This document shows, piece by piece, positions 33,373 to 43,460 of a stretch of 64,000 nucleotides of DNA. The position numbers and the translations under genes were made by a program. Position 1 is the first letter of the stretch; each line of letters opens with the position of its first letter. The DNA is from Mytilus galloprovincialis (Eukaryota; Mollusca; Bivalvia; Mytilida; Mytilidae). The DNA is taken from the NCBI RefSeq assembly GCF_965363235.1, contig NC_134851.1, positions 37,414,321 to 37,478,320 of the forward strand. The letters run 5' to 3'. The notes under the pieces are model-generated. The model worked only from the letters and a program-made list of their open reading frames with translations, had not been told where the DNA came from and made no database searches.

Positions 33373-33534
33373 CAAGAAGTTATGAAACAGAACGTTTAGA
33401 ATCTAAAATGCAGTCTGAGACTCATACTGTGATTTTAAATGTTTAATTTTACTTTTGGTAAGCAAAGCGCTTCTTGAGGGAATGTTGACAGGTAATTCTG
33501 GAAAATATTAACTCTTAGTTCTGAAAATGAAATC

Positions 33535-33800
33535 AAGTGGAAACATAACACTTCATGGTGATAACTCTGTCAAATTCAACTTAACGTTTTAATCACGTTC
33601 TAATGTTTGGGAAATATTAAGCTTCTCGTTGATCAAAATTAGCGTTAGTCAAACTGATTGATATCCATTGATTTTTTCCCTATAACATGTATAAGGAGTG
33701 TGATTCAATCTTTTTAAATTTTTTTATGTTTTTGTGAAAAGGACAAAGTAAAAAATTAATGTTTTGTCAAAATTGCAATAACATTTTACAAGCCAAATTA
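33535..33800 (-). mobile_element. Diverged MITE copy of the AAGGTGGTACC family
   Basis: The inner blocks GATAACTCTGTCAAATTC, AACGTTTTAATCACGTT and AAGCTTCTCGTTGATCAAAA align with 32.46-32.74 kb, but the ends are eroded. Confidence 0.55.
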
Positions 33801-33960
33801 AACTATAATTTTCGTTTGATGTGTTTGAGCTTTTGATTTCGCCATTTTATTCGGGAATTTCCGTATTGAATGTCAATTCAGCATTTTTATGCTAATGTAC
33901 ATGTACATCTGGTATGCCAATTTCAGACAGATCAAAAATATTTGTTTTTGATAATAAATA

Positions 33961-34260
33961 GACATGACAGCTGATTTATAACCTCGCGCTGATTCTCATG
34001 AACTGGATAATTTTCTCGATTACAATTTTTGTGTCCACGACCTTGACACCGTCTTTTCAAATGATATAAAACAGATAATTGACTTTCTTAACAGCAAAGT
34101 GACAATTTTCTGACTTATAATGAGCATAATTTCCTTTTTGTAATCTTGTAAACTCTTCGTCAAGATGTAGCAGGTGCTCTTTAATTTTTTTTTATTAAAA
34201 ATCAAAATGTCATCAATATAGCAACAACAAATATTCAGTTCAATTGGTTTATCTTCGTTT
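33961..34260 (-). pseudogene. Decayed Ty3/gypsy-type reverse transcriptase fragment 1
   Basis: Read on the minus strand in two frames, it gives YIDDILIF, then KEHLLHLDEEFTRLQKGNY and CHFAVKKVNYL. YIDD is the RT catalytic box, and the HL-E-F-RL-NY pattern is the thumb start typical of Ty3/gypsy polymerases. A run of A bases causes a frameshift. No LTR, integrase or gag was recognised, so this is a relic. Confidence 0.7.
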
Positions 34261-34409
34261 ATTTTTTGCCGGTGCGACTGCGTCCCAATTTCAAACTAAA
34301 TGCAGCATCCATCACTCTTTCTGTTTCTTTGATGCATGTCTTGATGAAAAATAGATTGAACTGATCGAATAAGGGAATATTGTTTCAGACCTTAATTGTT
34401 CGAAGCCAT

Positions 34410-34735
34410 TAGTTTCAAACAGTGTATATGTTGCATACATGCAAGTTATTTGTGTATGTGCCTGTCCCAAGTCAGGAGCCTGTTATTCAGTGGTTGTCGT
34501 TTGTTAATGTGTTACATATTTGTTTTTTGTTCATTTTTTTTTATACAAATAAGGCCGTTAGTTTTCTCGTTTGGATTGTATTACATTGTCATATCGGGGC
34601 CTTTTATAGCTGACTATGCGGTATGGACTTTGCTCATTGTTGAAGGCCGTACGGTGACCTATAGTTGTTAAGGTCTGTGTCATTTTGGTCTCTTATAGAC
34701 TGTTGTCTCATTGGCAATCATTCCACATCTTCTTT
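34410..34735 (-). repeat. Mussel dispersed repeat A, reversed copy
   Basis: On the minus strand it starts with GTGGAATGATTGCCAATGAG and runs to CAGGCTCCTGACTTGGGACA, the typical second half of the family. A short reversed piece of the same family lies at 32825-32910. Confidence 0.8.
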
Positions 34736-34973
34736 TTTAAAGTTATACTTATATACATGTTATAGTTTGTACCAAAAAATTGTACAAATTATTATTTATA
34801 TATTTTAACTTTCAACAAAATGATAATTTGTCCAAAAAGTGTCTGCACAAACTACAATTTGTATTGAATTTGACTGTAATTCTTTTATAACATGTACATG
34901 TTACAATAATTTATATTATGGATTTGGTTTTGGTTTTGGCTAAAAGCATTGAAACACACTATATCATTTCTAT

Positions 34974-35544
34974 TTAAGGTGGCTCGTGGGTACAAAAATT
35001 TCAGCAAAAAATTGAACCTTTATATTTTCATTACAAATTTTATTTAATACGCTATTAGTTATTACTTTATGATATGGTAAAAAATCAACCCAAAAATCGA
35101 TTCGGATTGGCCCCAGATGACTTTTAAAATGTTTATATCATTGAAAAAGCACCAAATTATCTCCCTTTGGTGCAAAAATGCCATTTTTTGGCATTAAATT
35201 TGAAATATCTTTTTTAACTCATCGGTGACCTATATTTTTTATTACTGTTTTCATATATAAGCTGTAAATAAACTAAATAATTGTAAAATTTAAGCGATTT
35301 CTGTAATTAGGTTATTTTTTTATTTCGATATATACCTCTATTTTTCCTATTAGTTCAACAGAAAAAAAGGACATTAATAAAAATGTATGCTTCTTCCGGA
35401 GACAGATTGTGAGCTTAAATGAACGGTGACCCCATTTTTTTATTTCATTTTTCTTTTAAGTATATGATAAAGTTCATTCATAAAAAAATATAGCGAAATC
35501 CTATATTAGAAAAAAATTTGATTTATACCCAGGAGCCCCCTTAA
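34974..35544. mobile_element. MITE flanked by TTAA (AAGGTGGCTCGTGGGTA ends)
   Basis: The ends are TTAAGGTGGCTCGTGGGTA and, on the other strand, TTAAGGGGGCTCCTGGGTA, imperfect terminal inverted repeats each with TTAA. TTAA targets are typical of piggyBac-type transposases, which the element does not encode. Confidence 0.7.
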
Positions 35545-35639
35545 TATTTATTTAAATAATTCACTTTTATACCACAATGGCGTTGATAGCATACATGATA
35601 ACAAAGTAACACATTACATAATATATGACTCAGTAAAAC

Positions 35640-35905
35640 TTATTCAAAAAATACAAGTCAGGAGCCTCTGGCCTTTGTTAGTCTTGTATCATTTTAACTT
35701 TTAGTTTCTTGTGTACAATTTGGAGTTTAGTATTGTGTTCATTATCACTGAACCAGTATATATTTGTTTAGGGGCCAGCTGAAGGACGTCTCCGGGTACG
35801 AGAATTTCTTGTTGCATTGAAGACCTGTTGGTGACCATCTGCTGTTGTCTGCTCTATGGTCGGGTTGTTGTCTCTTTGGCACATTCCCCATTTCCATTCT
35901 CAATT
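35640..35905 (+). repeat. Mussel dispersed repeat D
   Basis: It contains AAGTCAGGAGCCTCTGGCC, TCACTGAACCAGTATA, GGGGCCAGCTGAAGGACG and GTCGGGTTGTTGTCTCTTTG. A truncated copy is at 47535-47680 and a reversed piece precedes exon 3 of the Ig-like gene. Confidence 0.8.
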
Positions 35906-37135
35906 TTTTAAAAAGTTTAATATAATTTGTTTGAGCATCAACTTAAAGTACATGAACAGATGATATAAGAACCTTAGCCTCATCTTGGAACATATCTAAT
36001 TCCTCGTCTTTGTCGGAAATGATGTCAGATGGTTTTTTGAGGTCAGATAGTGCATTTTATAACCATTTGCGCTCCATGCCTCTTCATTGTGACGATCTCT
36101 ATTCTTTAGGGCCTTTCGTTGCTGCTCAACAGGTTGTTTTACCTCCTCTTAGTGAGGGAGATTCATCGCTCCGATAAATTCTGTTATCTAAATTTATGAG
36201 GGTGCACGTGATGTATTCAATGTAATACAAATTTAGTTTTGTAAATTAAAAACTCATCCACCTTTATAAATCAGGGACCCTCCTCCCCATCATCCCCCTT
36301 TGTGTCTGGCATTTCAAGGAAAAAACGATGAAGGTTTTTGGTGGCATTTGTTAGGTGGGAGAGGTTGTCATGGTGGCAAGTTTTTTTTTTGGCTAGTTTC
36401 CGGTTGAATAATGCGAATGGACTGATATCTAAATCTATGAAGATGAGTATTTAATTTACAAAACTAAATTTTAATTCTAAAAGATTGATATTAAATCATC
36501 AGAGAGTTCAAAAATTGCCTTCATCTCTGAGCTATTTCCTCCGTTCTTGGAGCACCTGTATCACACAAGGAAAGTCGAGAGTTTGACTCGCACCTTTCGA
36601 AAAATAAAAATAAATACTACAATCTAGCACCTCTGAGAAATGTTTTAATCATCAGTTTTCTAGGTTATCTTCCTTCTTCTTCTCTGAGTTCTTTCCTCCG
36701 TTCTGGGAGCACCTGTGTAACACAGAGACAGAGGCTAATAATTGGGCATTCAAATGACAAACTAATATAAACTAGCAACACAATGCATCAGATGCATCAG
36801 TGAATAAAACAGTTTGAGTTACACGAACCCAAGCTGTGTATCACAATCAACATTTCAAGTAGTCTTCAAGCCTCGCTCGCGCGGTTTTTTTCTAGTTTAT
36901 ATAAGTTTAATTCCAATTTTAAAAAGAGTTCATTTGTATTTCTGTCATTAAAGCTATTGTTTCATTTTTAGTTTATCACAACTTATTAGCATTAATAACT
37001 TGAATTACTGTGTGTTGGTCTGAAGGCGAAACTAGACTAGCTTTCTTACATATGCTCTTATTCATAAATAAAAATTGGATGGGTTTAAGAACTACGTGAC
37101 TTTCGACATGTTGGTTATGAATTTTAAAAAATAGA
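35906..37135. other. Intergenic, no gene seen
   Basis: The only structure noted is a direct repeat of about 45 bp (36525-36570 and 36679-36727) around TTTCCTCCGTTCT and GGAGCACCTGT. The rest is AT-rich without coding signal. Confidence 0.5.
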
Positions 37136-37440
37136 CATAACAACTGTCATATTACCTCGCACTGACGTTTAAGAACTGAATAATTTTCCAAATTACAATT
37201 ATTGTGTTATCAACCTTGACACCATCTTTGGAAATGAAATGACATAGATAAGTGACTTTCAAAAATACAAAGTGCGATTTTCAGTCTTAGGAGTATAATT
37301 TGCCTTTTGTAATCTAGTAAACACTTCGTCAAGATGTTGCATGTGCTCTTTAAATTTTTCATTTAAAATCAAAATATCATCAATATATGCAACTACAAAT
37401 ATTCACTTCATCTGATTTTCGTCGCATTTTTGGCCCGTGT
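37136..37440 (-). pseudogene. Decayed Ty3/gypsy-type reverse transcriptase fragment 2
   Basis: It aligns along its length with 33961-34260 and reads VAYIDDILILNEKFKEHMQ, HLDEVFTRLQKANY and, after a frameshift, ISKDGVKVDN, a typical gypsy RT block. It ends about 100 bp before the first Cys-rich peptide gene and is on the opposite strand. Both fragments lack everything outside the RT palm-thumb area. Confidence 0.75.
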
Positions 37441-37560
37441 AACTGCTCCAAAATTGTAAACAATTTGAAGCATTCATCACTAAATCTGTTTCTTGTATGT
37501 GTTGTGTACAAGTTATCATTTTGTACAAATTATAATTCGTACATCATCTTTTGTTAATAG

Positions 37561-37815
37561 ATGAAGTACAAATTATTATTCGTAATAGTCATCATGGTCC
37601 TGCTTATTTGCCATGTTCCAATAGTACCATTAAAGGCATTGACTTTTATGAATAACTGTAGACTGTGCAATTTACATTATAACAAAATATGTGTTCAACA
37701 ACCATGCTCGCCTGGTGATTCTGGACTACAGAGCTTCGGCAACATAATAGACACAGTGTGTATACAGAAAGGCAGTGACCTTTTCAGCACGTGTGAAAGA
37801 ATTTGTGGACATTGA
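37561..37815 (+). CDS. Secreted Cys-rich peptide, copy 1 (84 aa, 7 mature Cys)
   Basis: The open frame gives a hydrophobic signal peptide (residues 1 to about 26, core LLFVIVIMVLLIC) and a short mature part of about 58 residues. Mature Cys are at 33, 36, 44, 49, 67, 78 and 82; the eighth, present in the paralogue at position 71, is Gly here, leaving an unpaired Cys. The peptide ends ICGH. The start follows TTTTGTTAATAG directly, so an upstream non-coding exon is possible. The family is not one I recognise; antimicrobial or other secreted effector roles are guesses based only on size and Cys content. The upstream pyrimidine tract of copy 2 is missing here, so expression may be impaired. Confidence 0.7.
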   Translation: MKYKLLFVIVIMVLLICHVPIVPLKALTFMNNCRLCNLHYNKICVQQPCSPGDSGLQSFGNIIDTVCIQKGSDLFSTCERICGH

Positions 37816-37887
37816 TTGAGATGTCACAAGTACACCAGAAACTCTGAAAATGACAATGGGATGTATTGTAGATAGTGTTTTATTATG

Positions 37888-37893
37888 AATAAA
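37888..37893 (+). terminator. Poly(A) signal AATAAA of peptide copy 1
   Basis: AATAAA lies 72 bases after the stop codon and is kept in the paralogue at the same distance. Confidence 0.65.
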
Positions 37894-38217
37894 GTTTGAC
37901 TTAGAAAAAGGGCATGCTATTGTTTTTGATTGAACACGTGATAACAAGGATTTTAGAAAGCTATTTTTTTTATATTGTGCCATGACTTCAACATAAATAT
38001 ATGATATAAATACTGTTTGTTTTTATATATTTGTTTATGTTTTGTACATAAAATATTTAATTCATTTATTGACAATTTGTTCTTTATTTACAATGATATT
38101 TAATCTACACCGAACACTTAAGTTTGAGTCGATCCAACATTATACACAATAAAAGAGGGACGAAAGATACCAGAGGGACAGTCAAACTCATAAATTGAAA
38201 ATAAACTGACAAGGCAG

Positions 38218-38457
38218 TTATAATTTGTATTTTGACTGTGTACAAATTGTCTTAATTAATAATACAACTGACAAAAATAATTATACAAATTATAATCTGT
38301 ACTTTAACTGTACACATTGTAATTTGTATGTTGTCCAATACTAGTAAGTGCTTGTACAAATTACAATTTGTTCTTAATTGGACTGTACTTCATTTATAAC
38401 ATGTGCATGTACATTACTTTATATTGTGGATTTGGTTTTGCAAAAAAGCATTGATAC
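38218..38457. repeat. ACAAATTATAATTTGTA palindrome-rich stretch
   Basis: Near-palindromes of the form TACAAATTRYAATTTGTA recur here (38221, 38282, 38315, 38353), before copy 1 (37520) and again at 34780-34870 and 40140-40275. The part from 38353 to 38457 also aligns with 34840-34960. Confidence 0.6.
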
Positions 38458-38682
38458 ACACTCCTGTGGATTCAGTTATTTTCTTGGGTATCAATTTTCG
38501 TGGATTAAGAAAAACATTTTGTGGATATTAAATTCGTGGATTTGTCCATCTCTGCATACAAAGCCTATAGAAAATGTATAATTTGTTAAACATTTAAAAC
38601 ATTTATATTCGTGGTTCATCTGTACCCTAGAAACCCACGAAAATTTGTATCAAACGAATAATAATGAATCTACGGTATATCA
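38458..38682 (+). mobile_element. Short mussel repeat inserted in another repeat
   Basis: CCTGTGGATTCAG to AATCTACGGTA, with GTGGATTAAG and AAACCCACGAAAATTTG inside, interrupts a sequence that is continuous near 34950 (ACACACTATATCATTTCT). The comparison defines its limits to within a few bases. Confidence 0.65.
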
Positions 38683-40929
38683 TTTCTGTTTGATATTTAT
38701 TAAAATAACGCACAATTATACCCCCAATGACATAATATTATACCCATAATGACATACATGAAAACTAAATAGCACATTGCATAATACATGGTACAGTTTA
38801 CCTTATTAACAAAATACAAAAACATAGTTTAATATAATTTGTTTTAGAATGTGATATAATCATGGGATTGGGAATTGCACAACATCATTTGCTTTTTTAC
38901 ATAGTAAACAAGCAATTATTTGAATCAGGAATATTTTTGAATTTAAAATATTGATACGAAATGTATGATGAAAACTAATTTTGCCGCGAATGGCTAGGGT
39001 TCAAGCTACGTCCACTGACATCTTAGTATGAACTACAATGTATTACCAATGTCATTTTAACTGATCGGGCGGAGCTTACGTTTTAATTTGCATAAGGACA
39101 GTCTATTTGAAGATGTGTGTGATAAGGATGATAGCCGTTATAATTATTACTGATTTCTAATCACCTATCAGTGTCATCAAAGGAATTTAAAAACAATGAC
39201 TGGACACTTCATTGATGAGTTTATCCTAAAACACCTATCTATAGATGGACTGGTTTATTGTGAGCGAATCGGTTAAACTCCGCCCAGTCAAGTGAAATAA
39301 ATCGAGTAATAACTAACCTCTTAGCCGTGCATGCTTGGCTAACCCTAATTTTCCAGAATCAAAAAAAGATGTTGTTTTACATTAAAAAGAGCTGCACCTC
39401 CTGTCCCGTTTTGTATTTAAATGAAAGAACCCCATAACCACTAGTTTTATTAAAAACTTTTTAACTGTTTCACGTAGCGAAAGTTGCTCTTTACCCGTTG
39501 CTGTAAATATACATTTGTTTTAACAGCTTCATTTTGAATTCTGGACAAATATCCTGGTAAAATTCCCACAGCTGTTCAATATGATACCAGAACACCTTGG
39601 TGAGCAAATGGATGCGCTTTCATGTGTTATTCTCTGCTATGTTCCGAATTTCGTGGCAAATATATCCTGCTGATCAGCATTACTGGCCACGCATGTTTAC
39701 AGTATATCATAAAATGATTTGAATGCACAAAATTAAGGTTTTCATCAAGGCAATTAAAATGACTATGAATGTTGAAAATATATAAAAGGCCATAATTGTG
39801 TATCGAGATAAATTAATTTATCGCTATTTTGTGCATTTTTTCTTTGATCTGTTTTTGTGAAAAATTTTCATATCATGCTACTCGCTTAAGATGGAAAATT
39901 ATCGCTAGAAACTAAGGACACACGTAGCGTTGCTAGCGAAATTAACATGAAATTGACAACGTCGTCGTCGGTAAAATAGCTATAAACAGATTATCATTGA
40001 TCATCTCAACTCGATTGCATTTCTTGCTTTCGCCGTCCTGGCTCAAGCCAGAAAATCAGTCTCGTTGAGATGATCAATGATAATCTATAAATATTGCTTT
40101 TGAACATCGAGTTATAAGTGAAATTTAGGAGTCAAATATAGTTAAATTTTGAACAAATTGTAATTTATACAAGCATTTTTTTGACAAATTGAAATTTGTA
40201 AATAATCAATATATACGTTATAAATAATTAATAATTAATATAAAAATTATAATTTGTGATTTTATTTTTTTGTACAAATTATCACGATTTTGATTTATAG
40301 CGTCGAAAAAATAAAAAAGCGCGAAAAAATGTTCTAACTGAGACAAAAAAAAAAAACATATCCCCAACCCCAGTTTTGAAGTTTAATGGATGCTCCTTAC
40401 CGAGTAAACTTTAAGAACAGATGTACGTCATTTACCTACCGACTTTTAAGAGTTGTAAACCACAATGTTTGTTTCCTGTTGATATCTATTTTTACAACAA
40501 TCAATGAACCGGTTACACCTAGATATACATGTTGTTATGTCCGGCCACTGTGCTTCTTAATGAACAAGAAAGTGGCGCAAACGTAACATCCATTAATAAA
40601 CAATATAAAAAAGAATAAATTGTACTATGACGTGGTAAAACCTCAAACTTGATTGATTGTTGATGCTAATTTCAGCTATCGGGGTAAAATCTTGGCGTTC
40701 ACTTTATATTGATGGAGGGAAAACAGATGTGCATTGAGGGAATATCAATAAATTTGTTATCAAACTAACCTGCCACGTCAGTGGTTCGAATTTGCACCTT
40801 ATTTGTAAAATAAAAAGTCTAATAAGGGCATCCTGCCATCAAATACACAACATTTGTCCGTGCATTGTATCGAACTGTTACCACGTGAGCTTTAATTGAA
40901 TCGGGCAGTCCGCCGTCAACCATAATGTA
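38683..40929. other. Spacer of the inverted duplication, repeats only
   Basis: No gene is supported. A weak palindromic element spans about 38990-39350 (GGGCGGAGC and GCTCCGCCC-like partners), a hairpin element lies at 39845-40090, and AATTTGTA palindromes lie at 40140-40275. A B-box-like word GGTTCGAATTTGCACC at 40783 has no matching A-box. Confidence 0.55.
39845..40090. mobile_element. Hairpin MITE (GATTATCATTGATCATCTCA)
   Basis: Arms of about 30 bp around GATTATCATTGATCATCTCA (39991-40020 and 40062-40088) flank a second small hairpin, CTGGCTCAAGCCAG. The 5' part carries a GTCGTCGTCG run. It has no coding capacity. Confidence 0.65.
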
Positions 40930-41240
40930 TATAAAAAAGAAGATGTGGTATGATTGCCAATGAGACAACTCTCCACAAGAGACCAAAATGACACAGAAAT
41001 TAACAACTATAGGTCACCGTACAGCCTTTATCAATGAGCAAAGCCCACAACGCATAGTCAGCTATAAAAGGCCCCGAAATGACAATGTAAAACAATTCAA
41101 ACGAGAAAACCAACGGCTTTATTTATTTAAGTTATATGAAGTACTAGAAAGGGGCATATCAAAAGGACATTACAAACTTATCATTGCTCATAAGTATATA
41201 TTAGACAAAGGACAACGCTATGTCAAAAAAGGAAAATGAC
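40930..41240 (+). repeat. Mussel dispersed repeat A copy
   Basis: It begins GATGTGGTATGATTGCCAAT and includes GGTCACCGTACAGCC, AAAGGCCCCGAAATGACAAT and CAATTCAAACGAGAAAACC, a good match to the family. Confidence 0.85.
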
Positions 41241-42044
41241 GAACAGACAAAACAATAGCCTATATAACTCTTTGATCATGGAAAACTAAAGATTGAGCAT
41301 CACGGAAGTGAAATATATAGAAGTCTAGAAATAAATCATCTTCGTACAAATGGTTTTTTGTCTGTTTTGATGTACGTTCTGATCTAATTTTTAGAATTAA
41401 AGAGTTCTACTTTTGAACTTTTATTTTTTTCGGATTAAATGTATTTCATTTCAGCTGTAATGATAAGAATAAGTTATAAAAATCCTCATTCTGTACTTTC
41501 AGTAAAATTTTGTATCATCCCATTTTTCTATTTTTGATAATATGACAATACAGAGATGTAAAGTATGCATAACTGTCAATAAGACAAGTACTAGTATTTA
41601 CCGAAGTCTAGATATCGTACATTTGTAGTTGTAAGAATCTGAAGGTCACAATTCGACCTTTTACAATTAACCTGAACGATATAGCCTGCTAAAAAGGTCT
41701 TCGCATGACAATATATTAAAAGTCTAAACGAAAAAAAAAACACCGGATTTATGCCAAAACAATTAATTAAATATTATAGGTATATATTAGACGTCAAATA
41801 AATAACAAAACAACATTAGCAGAACAAAATGCGGTATCAACGCATGTATGTGTCTCGATATGGAAAGCTAGCTTAAAGTTATGACTCTGGAAAATGAGTG
41901 TTCTCTTATGTTTAATAAGGGTCTCTGGAATTACAATCAAATTGGTCCCTAACCATAAAAAATGTTTTAACGATAACCTTATTTCACTGTAAGTAATGCT
42001 GACGGTTATAATATTGTTAACACCGATTTAATATGTCTGAATAA
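41241..42044. other. No gene seen
   Basis: AT-rich sequence without recognisable repeat family or coding signal. Confidence 0.5.
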
Positions 42045-42310
42045 TTTTTGTTTTAACATCACATGTTACACGTTTCACAAATGATATCGGATATGTTCCT
42101 TACGTCGTAACTACAATCCCCTTCCATTTCATGAATGTGACCTACCGAATGAAACTATTTACCGAATTTGTTATTACATAGTTCATGTAAGCAACACGAC
42201 GGATGCCACATGGGGATTTTTTTTTCATTTTATGCCATGGCGTTGTCAGTTTATTTTCAATTTATGAGTTTGACTGTCCCTCTGGTATCTTTCGTCCCTG
42301 TTTTATTGTG
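42045..42310 (-). repeat. Mussel dispersed repeat C, reversed copy
   Basis: On the minus strand it contains GATACCAGAGGGACAGTC, ACTGACAACGCCATGGC, GTAGGTCACATTCATGAAA and TTGTAGTTACGACGTAAGG in family order. Its first part overlaps the right arm of the inverted duplication. Confidence 0.8.
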
Positions 42311-42560
42311 TATAATGTTGGATCGACTCAAACTTAAGTGTTCGGTGTAGATTAAATATGATTGTTTATTAAGAACAAATTCTTAATAAATGAATTAAAT
42401 AATTTATGTACAAAACATAAACAAATATATAAAAACAAACAGTATTTATATTATATATCTATGTTGAAGTAATGGCACAATATAAAAATATAGCTTTCTA
42501 AAATCCTTGTTATCACGTGTTCAATCAAAAACAATAGCATGCCCTTTTTCTAAGTCAAAC

Positions 42561-42566
42561 TTTATT
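42561..42566 (-). terminator. Poly(A) signal AATAAA of peptide copy 2
   Basis: TTTATT on the plus strand, at the same distance from the stop codon as in copy 1. Confidence 0.65.
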
Positions 42567-42638
42567 CATAATAAAACACTATCTACAATACATCCCATTG
42601 TCATTTTCAGAGTTTCTGGTGTATTTGTGACATCTCAA

Positions 42639-42893
42639 TTAATGTCCACAAATTCTTTCACACGTGCGGAAAAGGTCACTGCATTTCTGCATACACACTG
42701 TGTCTATTATGTTGCCGAAGCTCTGTAGTCCAGACTCACCAGGCGAGCATGGTTGTTGAACACATATTTTGTTATAATGTGAATTGCACAGTCTACAGTT
42801 ATTCATAAAAGTCAATGCCTTTGTTGATACTATTGAAACATTGCAAATAAACAGGACCATGATGACTATTACGAATAATAATTTGTACTTCAT
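42639..42893 (-). CDS. Secreted Cys-rich peptide, copy 2 (84 aa, 8 mature Cys)
   Basis: The product has the same signal peptide and mature layout as copy 1, with the complete pattern C-x2-C-x7-C-x4-C-x17-C-x3-C-x6-C-x3-C (Cys 33, 36, 44, 49, 67, 71, 78, 82), enough for four disulfides. It differs from copy 1 at 10 of 84 residues. Upstream on the minus strand lies a strong pyrimidine tract (CTCTCTTTTTTTC) and TTAATAG, so a splice acceptor just before the start codon is likely and a 5' non-coding exon would lie above 42910. A small secreted effector is likely; antimicrobial activity is possible but unproven. I do not match the spacing to a named mussel peptide family. Confidence 0.78.
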   Translation of the reverse strand: MKYKLLFVIVIMVLFICNVSIVSTKALTFMNNCRLCNSHYNKICVQQPCSPGESGLQSFGNIIDTVCMQKCSDLFRTCERICGH

Positions 42894-43234
42894 CTATTAA
42901 CAAAAGATGAAAAAAAGAGAGTTAAACAGATTTTAAATATAATTTTCAGTAGGTTTGCGTTTGAAAGTAATAAATGTACCTGTAGATATGTAAACTAAAT
43001 ACATGTATATCATATATAGAAATCCAAAATATATAAAAAGTAAATAATTATTGGTCAAAGTACGGCCTTCGACACGGAGCCTTCGCTCACACTGATGCAA
43101 CATGCACATATGATGTTGTATATAGACTGTGACCGTAGTTGTTTGTCTTAATTGTATGCCATGCTTTTGTCCGGCATTTTTTTAGATTTAGGATTTTGTT
43201 AGTTCTTTCACTGTCTTCAAAGCATCTTATCTGC

Positions 43235-43460
43235 CAAAAAATAAACTTACAAAAGTTGCGAACTTCAAGGAAAAATCAAAACGAGAAGTCCGTGATCAAA
43301 TGGCAAGATCAAACTCTGAAACATATTAATCGAATACAACTGTCATATTCCTGGCTTTGTACAGGCATTTTTTTCTGATGTAGAAAATAGTAAATTACAC
43401 CTGGTTTCACAGCTAGCTAAACCTCTCACTTGTATGACAGTCGCAAATCATTCCATTTTG
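43235..43460 (+). repeat. Dispersed repeat B copy
   Basis: It contains TGTCATATTCCTGGCTTTG, AGGCATTTTTTTCTGATG and AACCTCTCACTTGTATGACA in family order. Confidence 0.8.

Larger units (their letters stand above)
37545..38213. repeat. Inverted duplication, left arm
   Basis: This 669-bp arm is the reverse complement of 42242-42909 at high identity, with 4.03 kb between the arms. It starts exactly at CATCTTTTGTTAATAG, just before the start codon of the peptide gene, and ends at AACTGACAA inside a truncated repeat C start. Confidence 0.9.
42242..42909. repeat. Inverted duplication, right arm
   Basis: Reverse complement of 37545-38213. Outside this arm the flanks differ. Repeat C continues past the arm on this side but is cut off on the left side, which suggests this is the source copy. 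Confidence 0.9.

Noticed and set aside
37561..37815. Assignment to a named mussel antimicrobial peptide family
   Set aside because: Size and Cys count resemble such peptides, but I could not match the Cys spacing to defensin, mytilin, myticin or mytimycin with confidence.
40770..40800. tRNA or tRNA-derived SINE
   Set aside because: A B-box-like word (GGTTCGAATTTGC) is present, but no A-box at the right distance and no cloverleaf could be drawn.
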